Below are positions 33,682-46,009 of a stretch of DNA of 64,000 nucleotides, one piece after another. The position numbers and the translations under genes are program-made. The stretch's first letter is position 1. Every line of letters starts with the position of its first letter. A model generated the notes under the pieces. The model did no database searches. It was not told the DNA's origin and was given only the letters and a program-made list of their open reading frames with translations. Source of the stretch: Nepenthes gracilis (taxonomy: Eukaryota > Streptophyta > Magnoliopsida > Caryophyllales > Nepenthaceae); the NCBI GenBank assembly GCA_033239525.1, contig BSYO01000024.1:10191991-10255990 (forward strand), given 5' to 3'.

Positions 33682-34589
33682 TGATGCATCATAGATCCAA
33701 TCTTAAGACGGATTCGGGTTCAACAGCTTTACGGTTTAAAAGTCGGGTCCAGTCATCATCCTACGCGTCTGGGATCCTACACACTACAATAGAAAATGAG
33801 AGATTAGAGAAAAACGGTAGGATTCACTTCCTAATTTATTTTTCGATACTCAAGTCAGTAATTTGCCTTCCAAGATAATGAAGGTAAATACAGAGTATGC
33901 AAAAATGATTACAGGGAAGAGAATTTGTGAATATGGTTCGAAGGTACACTCGTGACTAAATGGCTAAAGTTGAAGTGTGCTCGTGGATAGCAGCTTTTTT
34001 GGCCACTGAGTTTGTGAGAAACAAGCGGTGTACTGGAGCTTGGTAATGTGGAGTTTGTGAGTCGGATTGCTTGGTAAAGTTTGAATATTCCAGAAAGCGT
34101 GCCTCTTGAGTATGTTTCCATAGCTTTTTATAGCCATCGGGTCTCGCCACCTTTCTTTGGTGGTGAGGCGGGCTATTAGCCATCTGAGGGGATATTTTCC
34201 ATTTGTTGTAAAGATGCAGGCACTATTTAGGGCTGCAATGATTAGGAAAGAGAATTTTTCTCTTCCACAAAGATGTCACTTGCCATGAATGTTAAAACTG
34301 CCATTGTTAGTCGCGCGCTGACTTAAGGACTTCCCTTCTAGGATGTGTGCCAATTTGGAGGATTCTGTCTATAAAGGAGATTGCCTTCTGGTGATTCCCC
34401 ATATCGCGCCCAATTAGGGCAGATGACCATTTTGTGCGAAGTGGGCTCGTCGGAAGCTTTTGGCTTGGGCCGCTATCTGACTGTTTGAGGACTGCATCCA
34501 ATTAATCGGGATATTGACCGTCCTTTGAGCTATTGGGATGCAATTCCCTCTTGCCAGCCTGTTTTAACTAATCAGGATGATACCAAACA
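33682..34589 (-). repeat. 5' LTR of copy D
   Basis: The LTR runs from TGATGCATCA at 33682 to TACCAAACA at 34589, about 908 bp. It keeps the Tat landmark CTCAAGTCAGTAA seen in copies A and E. A minus-strand TATA box lies at 34124-34136. The outer flank begins CATTATTAA. Confidence 0.7.
34124..34136 (-). promoter_or_regulatory. TATA box in LTR of copy D
   Basis: GGCTATAAAAAGC on the minus strand is a canonical plant TATA box, about 440 bases from the inner LTR edge and correctly oriented for element transcription. Confidence 0.55.
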
Positions 34590-35870
34590 CATTATTAATA
34601 GGAAATTAGGGGAATATGAATTATTACACTGGAATACTTCCTAAAGTGAAAACACTGTGAAGAAAAATATTGTACATTAGCAAATATAAAGGCCAATGAG
34701 AGTTAGATTAATGACGTAATTTTTTTTTGCGGGGGTTATCTACAATGCAATAAATGCAGATACAAGCATGGCTACGTACTTTATAAAGAGATTGAGGGAG
34801 ACTTAATCTCACGAAAAGATAAAAGATGATTATTCTTTTAATTTTGATTTTTTATTTTTGAAAAAAATGATTATAATATAATTATTTTAAATAATTATTT
34901 TCAATTTTTTTAATTATATAAATTATAATTATTTATTTAAAAATAGATAATTCTGATATAAAAAATAAATATTTTTATTTTTTTCATTAAAAAATAAAAT
35001 TTTCCTGAATTTATTTATAGAAAATAATAACAAAGACGTGCAATAATTGTTGTACTTCTATTTAAATTCTAGCATTCTGCCAAACATTTTACAATTTATT
35101 CTATTTAATGACACTATGATAATAATACATACCAAAACTTTGTAATATTATACTAATAGCTTTGATAAATTGTTTAGTTATTAACATTTATATTTGGATA
35201 AATCTATCCACATCTAATTTTTCATATATTTTTACAATTTTAAAACCACTTATACATAATTATCCGGATTTATGTAGTTTTGTTATATTTTATCAAAAAA
35301 ATTATATATTTAATTAATCTAATATTTAATAGAAAGATTGATATTAATATAATTAGAAAACTTGACCTCTTTCTACCATATAAATAATTAAACTGCTCAT
35401 AATAATTGTGTGACAAAATGTAATTTTTTGAATAATGTTCGACAATTTTTTAGATTTAAATAAATTAAATATTTTCTAAAGTTCCCACTAGTTCTTTTTC
35501 CCCAATTCATAATTTGACCCTCAAAAAAAAAAAAAAAAACCAACTTTTTCACAATATTTCCAAAACTCTCTTAAAAATTAAAGATTATGATAAAGAAAGA
35601 ACAATAAATTCCATACTATTCCAAGAAATAGCATTAATTATGAATCAAATTGTATTAAAATATTTAATTTTATATTTTAAAATTATAAAATAACGTAACG
35701 ATAATAACATATATGAAACGGCTTTATCTCCTAAAATTTTTACAAAGATAGTGAAGAATTAATCATACCTATGGCTTAACCATATCAGGCATTGCTCTTT
35801 CGATGGTGTTTTCACCACCTGTGATCGACCAGTTGTGTGAAACGACATTAGTCTACTTGAAGCAAATAGA
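34590..35870. other. AT-rich interval without recognisable genes
   Basis: The sequence is strongly AT-rich with poly(A) at about 35525-35540 and only short open frames. I see no gene, RNA or mobile-element signature. Confidence 0.5.
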
Positions 35871-36135
35871 GAATAAATTTTGAAGAGTTCCATCGCCTTT
35901 GAAGGGCTACACTGTACGGAAGAATATAGGTCTTGCTTAACTACCAAGGCAAATAGTATAACCTTTTTCACAATTATTGGAATAAATTTACATGCGTTTG
36001 ATGGAATTTATGCTTTGAGATTTAAAGCAATGTTTGTGCTTTCTGCCGGAATCTTATGTTGCGGATAGATGCAAGCTTATGAGTTAGTTTATTTAATAGG
36101 TTATGTTAGAGTTAAGTTTTTCAGTTATTTATTAG
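35871..36135 (+). repeat. Duplicated segment, left copy (flanks DUF247 pseudogene)
   Basis: The segment matches 40713-41005 in the same orientation; shared words include TTATGCTTTGAGATTTAAAGCAAT and TGAAG-GTTCCATC. Identity is moderate with small indels. It ends about 630 bases before the DUF247 pseudogene. Its origin is unknown. Confidence 0.6.
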
Positions 36136-36761
36136 ACATCTACTATGAAATAATGTTTCCTCTATCTAAATATTTTGATAGGTTCATATAAAATTACATA
36201 ATTTAAAAAGCGTCCAATTAATCAAAAGTTCTTAACCAACCAGTCACCACGGCAGTCAAAATAGGCTTCCAAACTCGTTATTGATCAATCTCTTATACAT
36301 ATAGTATGGTAAAAGATAAATGTTATATATTATGAAATTAAAATTTACGCTAACAGAGGATTGGCAATTTTAACAAGAGTAACTTTATAAATATAACCTT
36401 ATTTTTGTCTCATATTCAAAAGTGATACTTCCTCATTTCAAAAGATGCAAAACTGTGTGACATATCACCTTTTATCAAAACACAATTCGATGGAAATGAA
36501 AGCATGAGGACATGCACAGAGGAAAAGCATTGGGTGGAAAATGAAGCAAACTCCTTTTAACTTAAAATAGGAAAAGATATAAAAAAATAGGATCTATACA
36601 TTTCTTATGGTTTTGGTTTAGGATAATCCATAACATCATTTTGATTATATAATCATTTTCATTATCACAAGCTATGATGGCTATGCTAAGGTAATATTTC
36701 TTCATGTTATAAAGATATTAACTCTTCCTTTTTAATATGATTTTGACTTTACATTGGAGGA
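36136..36761. other. Interval upstream of DUF247 pseudogene
   Basis: AT-rich sequence without a recognised gene. It could contain the old promoter of the pseudogene, but no TATA box stands out in the last 150 bases. Confidence 0.3.
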
Positions 36762-37912
36762 ATGGCTAACTCAAATAAAGCATTAGTAGCTTCTATTGAA
36801 GAAATGCTTGGTGACTTGCCTTCTCTTTCTGCTGATTGTTGCATCTACCAAGTTTTAAAAAATCTTTGAAGTATGAATGAAGCAGCGTATAGACCTTTGA
36901 TAGTTTCAATTGGTCCATTTTATTACAAAGGTGAAAGGTTACGCCTCATGGAGGAGCACAAATTGAGGTACCTTAGTACTTTTAAAACTTGTTTAGCTAA
37001 CAATAGAGTACTAGAGGATTATATCAAAATAATATGAGAAGAAGAAGCAAGATACATAAATATTATATGCAAAATTTTGAGCTTATTAGCAATGAATTTA
37101 TCAAAATGGTAATGGTAAATAATGTATTTATAATCGAGTTCTTCCGGAGGTTGACCAACCCTACACTCATAGAGAAAAATGATCTATTGTTTGGCAAACC
37201 ACAGATGATAGATTATGTCTACCACGATCTACGACCGTTGGAAAACTAATTGCCCATTTTAATTCTAGAAACATTGTATAACTTTGCATTTAATGTTTCC
37301 TCATTTTTCAGAATCACCTATAAATTTTTCAACATAAAGGAAGTAAATGTACGAGATTTCATGCATTTCATTGACTTATTGAGAACTTGCTACTTGACTT
37401 CATTGCTCAGGTCAAGTCCTATTTGCAATTCAAGTACTAATAACAGGACTAAGTTACGTACTCCGCACAATGTCAGATGTCATGCAGTGTTGAGTCAAAT
37501 TAGGTGTTTGTGTGCGATAAATCCATACTAGATATAGAATACGATCGAGGGTCCTTCAAAATGCCACCACTTGACTTGGAAGATTGGACCAAATCTTTCT
37601 TTCAAAACATTATGGTATTCGAGCAGTATTATTATCTCCATTATTCTTACATAATCAACTACATCACCTTCCTAGGCTACCTGATAAAAACTCCTAATGA
37701 TGTCAATATTTTAGTCCAGTGTTGCATTATCAATAATTGGTTAGAAAACAATGATGAAGCTTCAAATTTCTTCAACACTATAGGAAAGCATGTCAAGATG
37801 CAAAATTTCATATTCTACTACTCGGATGTTTGCAACAAACTAGACAAATACTATAATGACGACTGGAACTAGAATATAGCCATTTTGAGGCAGAAGATTT
37901 CAAACATCTATG
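36762..37912 (+). pseudogene. DUF247 family protein, pseudogene
   Basis: DUF247 proteins are plant-specific, usually 400-500 residues with a C-terminal membrane segment; most have no known function, although some act in grass self-incompatibility. The start MANSNKALVASIEE leads to DCCIYQV, then VSIGPFYYKGERLRLMEEHK, a DUF247 hallmark, then FIIEFFRRL, LEN-LPILILE, FMHFIDLLR and MPPLDLEDWTKSFFQN...FEQ. Lesions: TGA at 36867 (likely from an Arg codon), TGA near 37036, a frameshift near 37060, TAA at 37247 in place of Gln, and at least one frameshift at 37420-37530. The membrane segment is missing: coding similarity stops where a foldback element begins at 37914. Confidence 0.85.
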
Positions 37913-37913
37913 G

Positions 37914-38110
37914 GATAACAAATCATAAAAGCAAAATTCACATTTAATCCAGCTAAACTTTAGCAACCATTGTCATAACAACTCTTTTTAGTTGGTTGTA
38001 ACAAACATTTAGGATGAAGATTCCTTACTAAAAAGAGTTGTTACAATGAGCTAGGTTGCTAAAGTTGTTAGCTGTTAGTGGTGTAAGTTTTGCTTTTACC
38101 ATTTGTTATC
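37914..38110. mobile_element. 197-bp foldback (MITE-like) element
   Basis: The sequence from GATAACAAAT to ATTTGTTATC is almost entirely an imperfect inverted repeat. Inner arms AACAACTCTTTTTAGT and ACTAAAAAGAGTTGTT and middle arms CTTTAGCAACC and GGTTGCTAAAG pair across a loop of about 35 bases. No clear target duplication is visible. It sits at the broken end of the DUF247 pseudogene. It could be a MITE or a hairpin RNA locus. Confidence 0.75.
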
Positions 38111-40270
38111 TTCACGTGTAAATCTACTATACGGTGGTGTAAGAACTTTCATTGCTTAATCTCAAAATTTATAATGAATTTAAGTAAATTATTAAATTAT
38201 CAAGATTAATTAAGAATTTAAATTAAAAATTAAGTGTTCGATTGAAATGGTTTAGGCTCAAGTGGTACCTAATAGGTACCTAATCAACGTATAAGTGTAT
38301 TTTAGATAAAATTGCCACATCTAAGGTGCACATGAGAATGATTGTGTGCATTTAGTATAAAATAGTAGAGCCTAAAAAATGTTTGTTGGGTACTCATGCA
38401 TAGCCTTAAAGAAGCCTTTATGCCTACTTAGGATTTGTATATTAGTCTATTATAAATAAATCATCTGACACATTTTTGAGAAAAAATAGAGAAAGAGATA
38501 AGAAAAGAGAGAGAATAAGAGAAAGGAAAAAGAAAAAAAGTAAATCCAAATTAATTTTATGTGAATTCAAGCTACTTTTTTGATAAATTAAAGTTAATAC
38601 AAATGTATCTAAATTTATTTATTTATTAGTTACTAAATTTTTCTAAAAATTTTGAGCATTTTTTGTCAAATATCTATACATATGATATTTGCTTATTTTC
38701 ATTGATTACATTTCACATGCATGTTTGTTTGATTTTTATTTCATTAGATTTTTAAAAACTTATATATTAAATTCATGTATCTCATTTTAAAATTCTGAAA
38801 TTTTTATACATATACTTTCTATAACTTTTATTTGCTGATAAATTGATAAAAATTTTAATTTAATTTTGATAAAGGTAATTTATTTATTTTTTAATTGAGA
38901 AAAAGTTTATATATTTGTATTTTGATGTGAAGTTTTTTTTTTGTTTTGATTAAATATGAATGTTGTACAAAATTAACACAATATATTAAATATATCCTAA
39001 CATTTTATTTATAAATTGAAGGTTGAATATAATATTCACAGATTAGAAAAATAAAATTTGACCATAATTATCGGAAATAATATATAATAAATCCATCTAC
39101 AAATCGTAAATAATAAGGTATGATATTTGGTTATACGAAAATAATTATAATTCAAATTTTAATATTTGATATTTATTAGTGTGGTCATCATTAATCTTTA
39201 AGTTCTTATACGTTTGAAGAATTTTATATTTTATATGTTCTAATATATTTGAAAGGTTTTAACATATTTTACATTTTTACACATTTGAAAAAAAATTTGT
39301 GTAAGTTTTATGTTCATATATATTTGTGAGATTTTGGTATATTTTACATTTATATTTTTTTCGGAATTTTTTTTGTATATTTTGTTACATTTTTATATTT
39401 ATTGACACTTTGGTTTCAATCGTGAACATTGTTATTTGCATGTTTGCTAACTATATCCACACATATAAAAACTATGGAAAATAAATTTTTCGTAATACAG
39501 TGGTAAACCTATGTGATGCATATTATCCTTTCCGGAATTCACAATGGAAAAAAAAACTCGTACACTAAAATAACTATTGTTGCTATTTTTTCAGCCTCCA
39601 ACGTATCCTGATATACTATTTCCTAGTCGTCGGGTGATGACCAAAAGTGTAGCCACGGTGTTAGGTGACCGAAACTAACATCTACCAAGTTTACAACCAC
39701 CAACCCTCGCAAAAAGTAGGATCACTAAAAAGGGTAATAGTGATTCAATGGCTCCATATGTAAAGGCATAACAAAAATTACAGTTTTATTATTAAAGTGT
39801 GGATTTTTATGTTATAACGCTCTTAAAGTGTGAAAAACCTTTGAAAATTTCTTCGTAGCCTTTGTTGAAGGCAGTTTGACGAATGTAATTATTGAATTTT
39901 GATGATATTATACTTTTAACCTCTAATAATTTATAAGTTAGAATATTAAATATTTTTTAATTATATAATTATTGAAATAAGATATTAATAATTGATTAAT
40001 TTGATACATATTATGCTAACTCGCTGAGAGGGGTGATTAAACTTATAGTTATTTGTATGGTCAACTCTACAATAAATACACAGATATTCATTCATTGAAA
40101 AAAATTTGCAACATATGATTAATTGAGAAATTATTAATTTCTAAGTCTATCCTTGATACATAAGCAATATAATTAGGACTCCAATATTTACAACAGATAT
40201 TTAAGGTGTGTCGAGCTTAGTCTAGCATGAGCGAAAACATATTTGTTTCACCATCCCAACAAGTTAACAA
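38111..40270. other. AT-rich intergenic interval
   Basis: No gene is recognised. A nearly pure purine tract (GA-rich) lies at about 38477-38540 on the plus strand. The rest consists of poly-A/T-rich sequence with short open frames. Confidence 0.45.
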
Positions 40271-40271
40271 A

Positions 40272-40530
40272 AGGACAAATTTGGGGGAACTGCAACACAA
40301 GTCAATAGCATTGGATTCAAAAATCTAACGGCTGCATATATTTATATAAAATGTTAATATTATTTTTTTATTTTTTTTTTGTATTTGATTAAAAAATATT
40401 TTTCATTTTTTTTATTTTTCTTAATTTTTTTCTAAAAAAATCAGTGGTCAGATTTTAAATTTAATGGTCAAGATGGGAGTCGGAGGGGCTGCGATGCCCC
40501 CTTGCTCCAAAAGGACTTGCTTCAAAAGTG
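40272..40530. mobile_element. Possible MITE with GC-rich ends (first)
   Basis: GC-rich termini (GGGGGAACTGCAACAC at the left, GGGGCTGCGATGCCCCC at the right) enclose an AT-rich core. Internal words AAAAATCTAACGGC and GGTCAGATTTTAAAT are roughly inverted. The terminal repeats are imperfect and no target duplication was established. Confidence 0.35.
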
Positions 40531-40712
40531 AAATAAGAAAAAAAAAACAATTTAATACACAAAACATCCACTAAATGAAAGATTTGGAAAACAAGATGAG
40601 ACTAATTTGAGCTATCCTATTTAATATTAACTTATATTTTATAAAATGTTATTTTTATAATTTGAACATGACAATTTTGCTATTAGATAATTAAACTAGT
40701 TTTATTAAAGGG

Positions 40713-41005
40713 GGAATAATTTTTGAAGGGTTCCATCTCCTTTGAAGACCACCATTACAAAGAAGAATATATGTCATGATTTTGTACCAAGGCAATAATG
40801 TCAACCTTTTCATAACTACTGAAATGAATTCACGTGTTTGATCGAACTTATGCTTTGAGATTTAAAGCAATATTTGTGCTATTCTTTGTGGAATCTAATC
40901 TTGCTAAATGAGGCAACTTTTGAGCTGGAAAGTTTGTCCTACTAGTTTAATTGATTAGTGATGTTATAGTGAAATTTTTAGCCACATTTTATATGCATGG
41001 AAGGA
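40713..41005 (+). repeat. Duplicated segment, right copy
   Basis: The segment matches 35871-36135 in direct orientation, so the pair brackets the DUF247 pseudogene and foldback element. No intact gene follows it. Confidence 0.6.
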
Positions 41006-41289
41006 TGTGACTTCAATTTCAATGAAATGGTGTAGCAAATTTAATAAAAATAATTTTTTTTGAAATATCTTTTGGCCACCCTTAAAAAAATTTAACGTGA
41101 TGTGGCATTTATCTATCAATATATTCATGTATAAGTTTTATTGTGATGATGTATTATGAAATATTATGACATCAAGATATCCTTATGATGTCACTATTTA
41201 ATTAACCTATTGAATTATACTAAAGATTATGTAGACTTTTAGAGAAAAAATAAATTCAATTCATTCTAGGATGAATTATATGGCCAAAT

Positions 41290-41515
41290 AGGAGGATAGG
41301 GTGCGTCGCAACCACTACGTCTCCCATATATTTGTCGGATTGAAATTTAGTGAATAAAATTTATTATTAAAAATATTTTAAAATATTAAAATACTATGTT
41401 TTCGATACTTATATATTATATTATTTTACTATATTAAAAATCAATCATTAAATCATAGATAATTCAATAGTTAAGGGGCCACGTTACAGTGCTGCACATC
41501 GTAGCCCCTTTGAGT
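41290..41515. mobile_element. Possible MITE with GC-rich ends (second)
   Basis: GGGTGCGTCGCAACCAC at the left and GTGCTGCACATCGTAGCCCC at the right enclose an AT-rich core, in the same general style as 40272-40530. The ends pair only partly. Low confidence. Confidence 0.3.
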
Positions 41516-42400
41516 ATGCCAAACAGAGCCATCTAACTGTGAGAAAAGAAAAGTATATATATTCGTTTATATATATGTATATTGTATATATGAATATGTA
41601 TATTTGTATATATTTAGGTTATCAATTTATTTATTTAATCTACACTAAGCAAAAATAGGAGGTATCTTCAAAAGCATCAAGCATAGGATTCCTGCTTTAT
41701 TACTGAATTGTTAGATGAGTCATTTGTACTCTTTAATTTTAAGCAAATAGAGATTTTGCCAATTGTTATTCTTTCTATTGATCATCAATCTCTTTCAATA
41801 ACTTCGCATCGACCAGATAGCCATAATATCAATAGGATAAGGCATCAGATGTCCTTCATCATGGAAATTAGAAAAATGGTGGTATGGGGCCTTAAGAGGT
41901 GAAAGACTTAAAAGATCTTCATTGTTCCTTTCACCATTTAGCAAACAGTCGATAGAAAATTAATGGAGGAACATTAACATATTGAATAATAATAGGGAAA
42001 GGCAATGAATTGAGAATATTATTGCTTGGAAGATGATATAGAACGGGAAGGATAACTAGATTGTCAAGATCTACAACTACACCAACATTAATACTACCGC
42101 CCCGCCCACGGGTTGTGGTGGTAATGATAGTGGTAACAAGTATTCTTGTGTGGAATAGTTCTTCCCTTACAAACCAAGTATACAATAATATTATCATCTT
42201 ATTTCATACACACATTACATTTTAATAACTAAACTACAATTTTGATAGAATTCATATAATTTCGTACTTATTTTATGTAGTACATCAATTAAGACCTACG
42301 TACTTATATCATAACATTAAGTATATATAAAATTCTTTATTATTATAAAATTTGATGAGTCTATTTTAGGTTAGTTTTTGGCAATGTAAAAGAAAGTAAA
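41516..42400. other. AT-rich interval, no gene recognised
   Basis: An 88-codon minus-strand frame at 41931-42197 contains a Thr-rich and Gly-rich stretch but resembles no family I know and has no conserved context. I leave it uncalled. Confidence 0.3.
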
Positions 42401-45200
42401 ATATAGCGCACAACAATAAAGGTTGTATTTATTCGATTATCTTGTCACTTGTTGGACAGTGGATGCAAAATAATTGTGATCATGCACATCTAGTGGAACA
42501 CTTTATTCCCTCTCTGGGACCTTGCATTACAGGGGGAAACGCTTGTATAAATTAGGACTTTTGGTCATCTAATAAGGGCATACCTTCCTCCTGAAAAGAT
42601 ATGGCCACCTAAATCACTAGCTACACCCTCAACTAAAGAAAATCCAGATGGATGAACAAAATAATTTTAGCAATCAACTAAACGACAATAAAGGCGAAAC
42701 AAATGGGAGTGAGGAGTTCAATGAACATCCAAATTCCTGCTTCGAAGATTGTGTTCAGTTAATGCCTGAACATCTACTGGTAATGCCATCACAACGTGAA
42801 AAAATACTATCAACTGCAGGAAACCACGATGGAGATGGACAAAAGAGTAAGGAAGATAAGTCGCGCAACCCTTGTTTTGTTTTATAATCACAATTTATAT
42901 TATTCATGTAGTTATAGTGTTTTATAGATAACGTGGTTGATTTTGCTTTATTATGTGATGCATGCTTCTAGATATGAATAATTTTATTATTTGTAAGTTT
43001 AAATTTATATAAATATTAGTTTATCAAAAAAAAGGTACTACTGCTATCCAAATAGATGGTGTTTCAACTCAGGCTACTTGAGCTAGTGTTCATGGCTACC
43101 TACTAATGGTAGAGCATACATATTTTCACCAATTATATATTTCAAGAAAATTCTTTCTTTTTTTTAGATGACAATGAATCGTTTTTCAAAAATGTTAATA
43201 TATTTTTACTATGATGTGAGATGAGTTAAGATGCTAGACCTAGTTTATCAAACTGGACTGCTCCACCTAAAAAATAGCTCAATTATCTTTCTTCTTTATC
43301 AATAAAATAATATAATTGCTTTTTATTTTGGATAATTTCAAAGATATTAACAAGTTTATCAACAGTCGTAAACTTTTACTATTATAGATCGGTTTATGCG
43401 ATAATAAGTATTTTCTTATACACTCCAAATAGTGAAAAAAGGTGAAAAAAGTTACTTTTTGAAAAATATTTTATAAACAATATGGAACCAATTTTAAAAA
43501 GATATTATGTGCAAACTAAATTTTCTATTTAGTAAACAATTCTTTTCATTACTAACAGAGCCCTAGCTATAAGCATTTATCGATTGATTACAATAATCCC
43601 CCTACTGTGGCAACCCAAAACTTCATTATCTCTTTGTGACTATGCATTATTAGGGGGGAATGCATTATAAGGATTGGACATCCTGAACTACCATCCTCAT
43701 CTTATGGACACTACGAGGGATATAGGAAAACATCGAGCAAGCCCCCAGAAAAAGACAAAATCATGGGGGATAATTGGTGGAACTCTGATTATTGAAAAAA
43801 TAAGTGCCATAACTTTTGTTCTATTTTATAATCTCAATTCATGTTCTCCATACAATTACAGTATTTCAGCTAATAATGCGGTTGATTTTAAAACTTTAGA
43901 ATATTTTACACCCGTATATTATGTGGTTAATTTCGACATGTCATGTGAAGTCTTCTTCTGGATATGAATTGTTTGGCTTAACTATGTGTTTTATTTAAGT
44001 AAAACTCTTTTTATTTATAAGTTTAAATTACTATTAAAAATAAAAGATGAAGAATCTACATGGCCGTAAAAAATGTAACTCCCTTAATCCCACTTGACCA
44101 TATGATTAGAAATGAATAAGTTTTGAAGGAATCCAACTGTTTCAGGGTATCCAAATTCATGCCAAACTATATTCAAATGATATTTTTCAGAATGTATTAT
44201 TGCATGGAAAGAGATATTTTCAATATTTATCATAATATATTTTTTTATAATTTTTTTTTAAAAATAGAAATATTGTGTAGTAAATATATTAATATTCTAA
44301 CTTCGATTTCAATTCCATATTATATATAGGGAACTTACATTGAGAATGTTGATCAATTTATACTCTATTGGAATATTATTTCACATACAAAATAAGAAAT
44401 ATACTATTTGTTCTTATCTTCTTTTATTTACAATTTATTTTATTTCAATTATTAAACTATATATATATATATATATTGTAAAAATTATATCAGACTGAAT
44501 ATATACCAAATCTAAGAGAAAATTGTCGGTATCAAATTGCGTCAGGTTAAAAATCATAAATATGCCCATCTATAATCCAAGTTAGGCTGGGTGAAACCAG
44601 TTTGTAAATATTTTTACTTTTAAGTATTTTTATTTAAAAATTTATATTTTTATAAAAAATATCTAAAAATGCAAAAATGATAAAAAGTATAATTCAAATC
44701 AGGCCCGCCAGTTACCGATGCCTCAACCACCATCATCGCCCCAACCAGCATGTTGCCAGCCAAGGATAGTTGGTGTGACTGACGCTCTACTCAACAAAAA
44801 TTTACCATATTAAAGGCCGATTAAGATTGAATGCAAATATATTTTTTACCTTAAAATATCACTATTATTTAAAAATATTAACACTATTAATAATCTTAAA
44901 TATTCATTATTATGAATCAATTTATGTGACAATTAGTACTTTCTTTTACACATCAAATACGAAAAAATCATGTGATGAGAAAAATTATCTTTTGAAAAAT
45001 ACTTTTTATAAACAATGTTGAAAGAATTTTAGAAAGATATTATTTACAAAATAAATTTTCTATTTAGTGAACATTCTTTTCATAACAAACGGAGCCCTAG
45101 TTATAAACATTTAACGATTAATTACAATAATCCCCTACTACATCGTCTCAAAACTACATCACAGCGTCGTTCCCATGCCACTTTGTCATACCCTAAAACC
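42400..45200 (+). repeat. Diverged tandem copies of an unknown ~1.2-1.5 kb unit
   Basis: Three zones share blocks in the same orientation. TTTTCTATTTAGTAAACA...GAGCCCTAGCTATAAGCATTTA-type sequence occurs at 43520-43600 and 45055-45125. A block ending in TTGTTTTGTTTTATAATC...TGCGGTTGATTTT-like sequence occurs at 42870-42960 and 43815-43890. GGGACCTTGCATTACAGGGGGAA (42517) resembles GACTATGCATTATTAGGGGGGAA (43638). This looks like duplicated and decayed gene DNA, but no family is recognised. Confidence 0.5.
42648..42887 (+). CDS. Unknown 79-residue frame ending in a CaaX-like motif
   Basis: The frame starts MDEQNNFSNQLND, is polar and acidic, and ends SRNPCFVL before a TAA. Cys-aliphatic-aliphatic-Leu at a C-terminus matches the geranylgeranylation (CaaX) pattern, but four residues can occur by chance. 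A duplicated counterpart at 43740-43830 has lost the motif. It could be the last exon of a former gene. No domain is recognised and no promoter is evident, so coding status is doubtful. Confidence 0.2.
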   Translation: MDEQNNFSNQLNDNKGETNGSEEFNEHPNSCFEDCVQLMPEHLLVMPSQREKILSTAGNHDGDGQKSKEDKSRNPCFVL

Positions 45201-46009
45201 AAAATGCGTAACATACTGAAAATTTTATTTTATATTAACATATTTTAAAATTATATATATATATTTTTTTTTTTCTCTCTCTCTTTTTTTTATTTATTGA
45301 TCTAGTTATCATGAAAAAAATTAGTCCGTTATTATATATAAATATTATACTAAATTGAGTGTAGAATATTTATTTTTATTTAGGTTTTTGGTTTATGATC
45401 TATTTAGAGTAATTTTCAATTTCTCCTTATATATTTGATTTATAAAACTTTATTTACATAATTGTGGACTCATATAAAGAGTTATAAATATTATACTAAA
45501 AGTCTCATATTGTTTTATTTATTTTGATGGAATTTTCTGCATAAAATGTTTAATATCGTTTACAAATTGTTAAGAATTGCTCACCAATAAGAGATCATCT
45601 TACTTTAATAATCTTCATTAAAAATTAACCCACCAAATAATCAACTATCATAAATCATTAGAGAACCATCTTCCTCTTTGAATAACTTTACACTACTTAA
45701 AAGGATTATCACTTCATTGCCTACTACTAAATGGAAATTATTTCTCAAGGAAATTGTCTTCTAAAAAATATTTTTTAATATTTTTTATAGAAAATAACTT
45801 CCAATTGAAATAATTTAAGACTTTTGTTATGTATAAGAAATATAGAGTATTATACAAATCAACCAATGATATAAATGTCTACTACTATCGATTGTGGTAG
45901 TATTTTGAGAAGGTGGTGATATATTACATTCAAGAAAATATATAAAATGACCGACAATTGCTTTTCAATATGTTTATATTATGTTTTAGCGGTGAAATAA
46001 GAAATGTCA
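45201..46009. other. AT-rich interval, no gene recognised
   Basis: A TA repeat followed by a T- and CT-rich tract lies at about 45250-45295. Otherwise only short open frames are seen. Confidence 0.4.

Larger units (their letters stand above)
28385..34589 (-). mobile_element. Tat-lineage Ty3/gypsy element, copy D, 3' truncated
   Basis: Reading leftward: 5' LTR 33682-34589, primer-binding site 33663-33680, gag, protease, RT, two RNase H regions and integrase, ending inside the integrase C-terminus. The 3' UTR, any antisense gene and the 3' LTR are missing. Unlike copies A-C, the open stretches are longer and lesions look like ordinary substitutions and stops (for example YIDN in place of YVDD), as in an old element accurately sequenced. 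Confidence 0.82.

Noticed and set aside
37914..38110. Foldback element as a microRNA gene
   Set aside because: The arms are long (about 80 bases) and imperfect over their whole length, more like a MITE. Without small RNA data a microRNA call is not supported.
41931..42197. 88-codon minus-strand frame with Thr- and Gly-rich stretches
   Set aside because: No family resemblance, no promoter or splice context, and the surroundings are non-coding.
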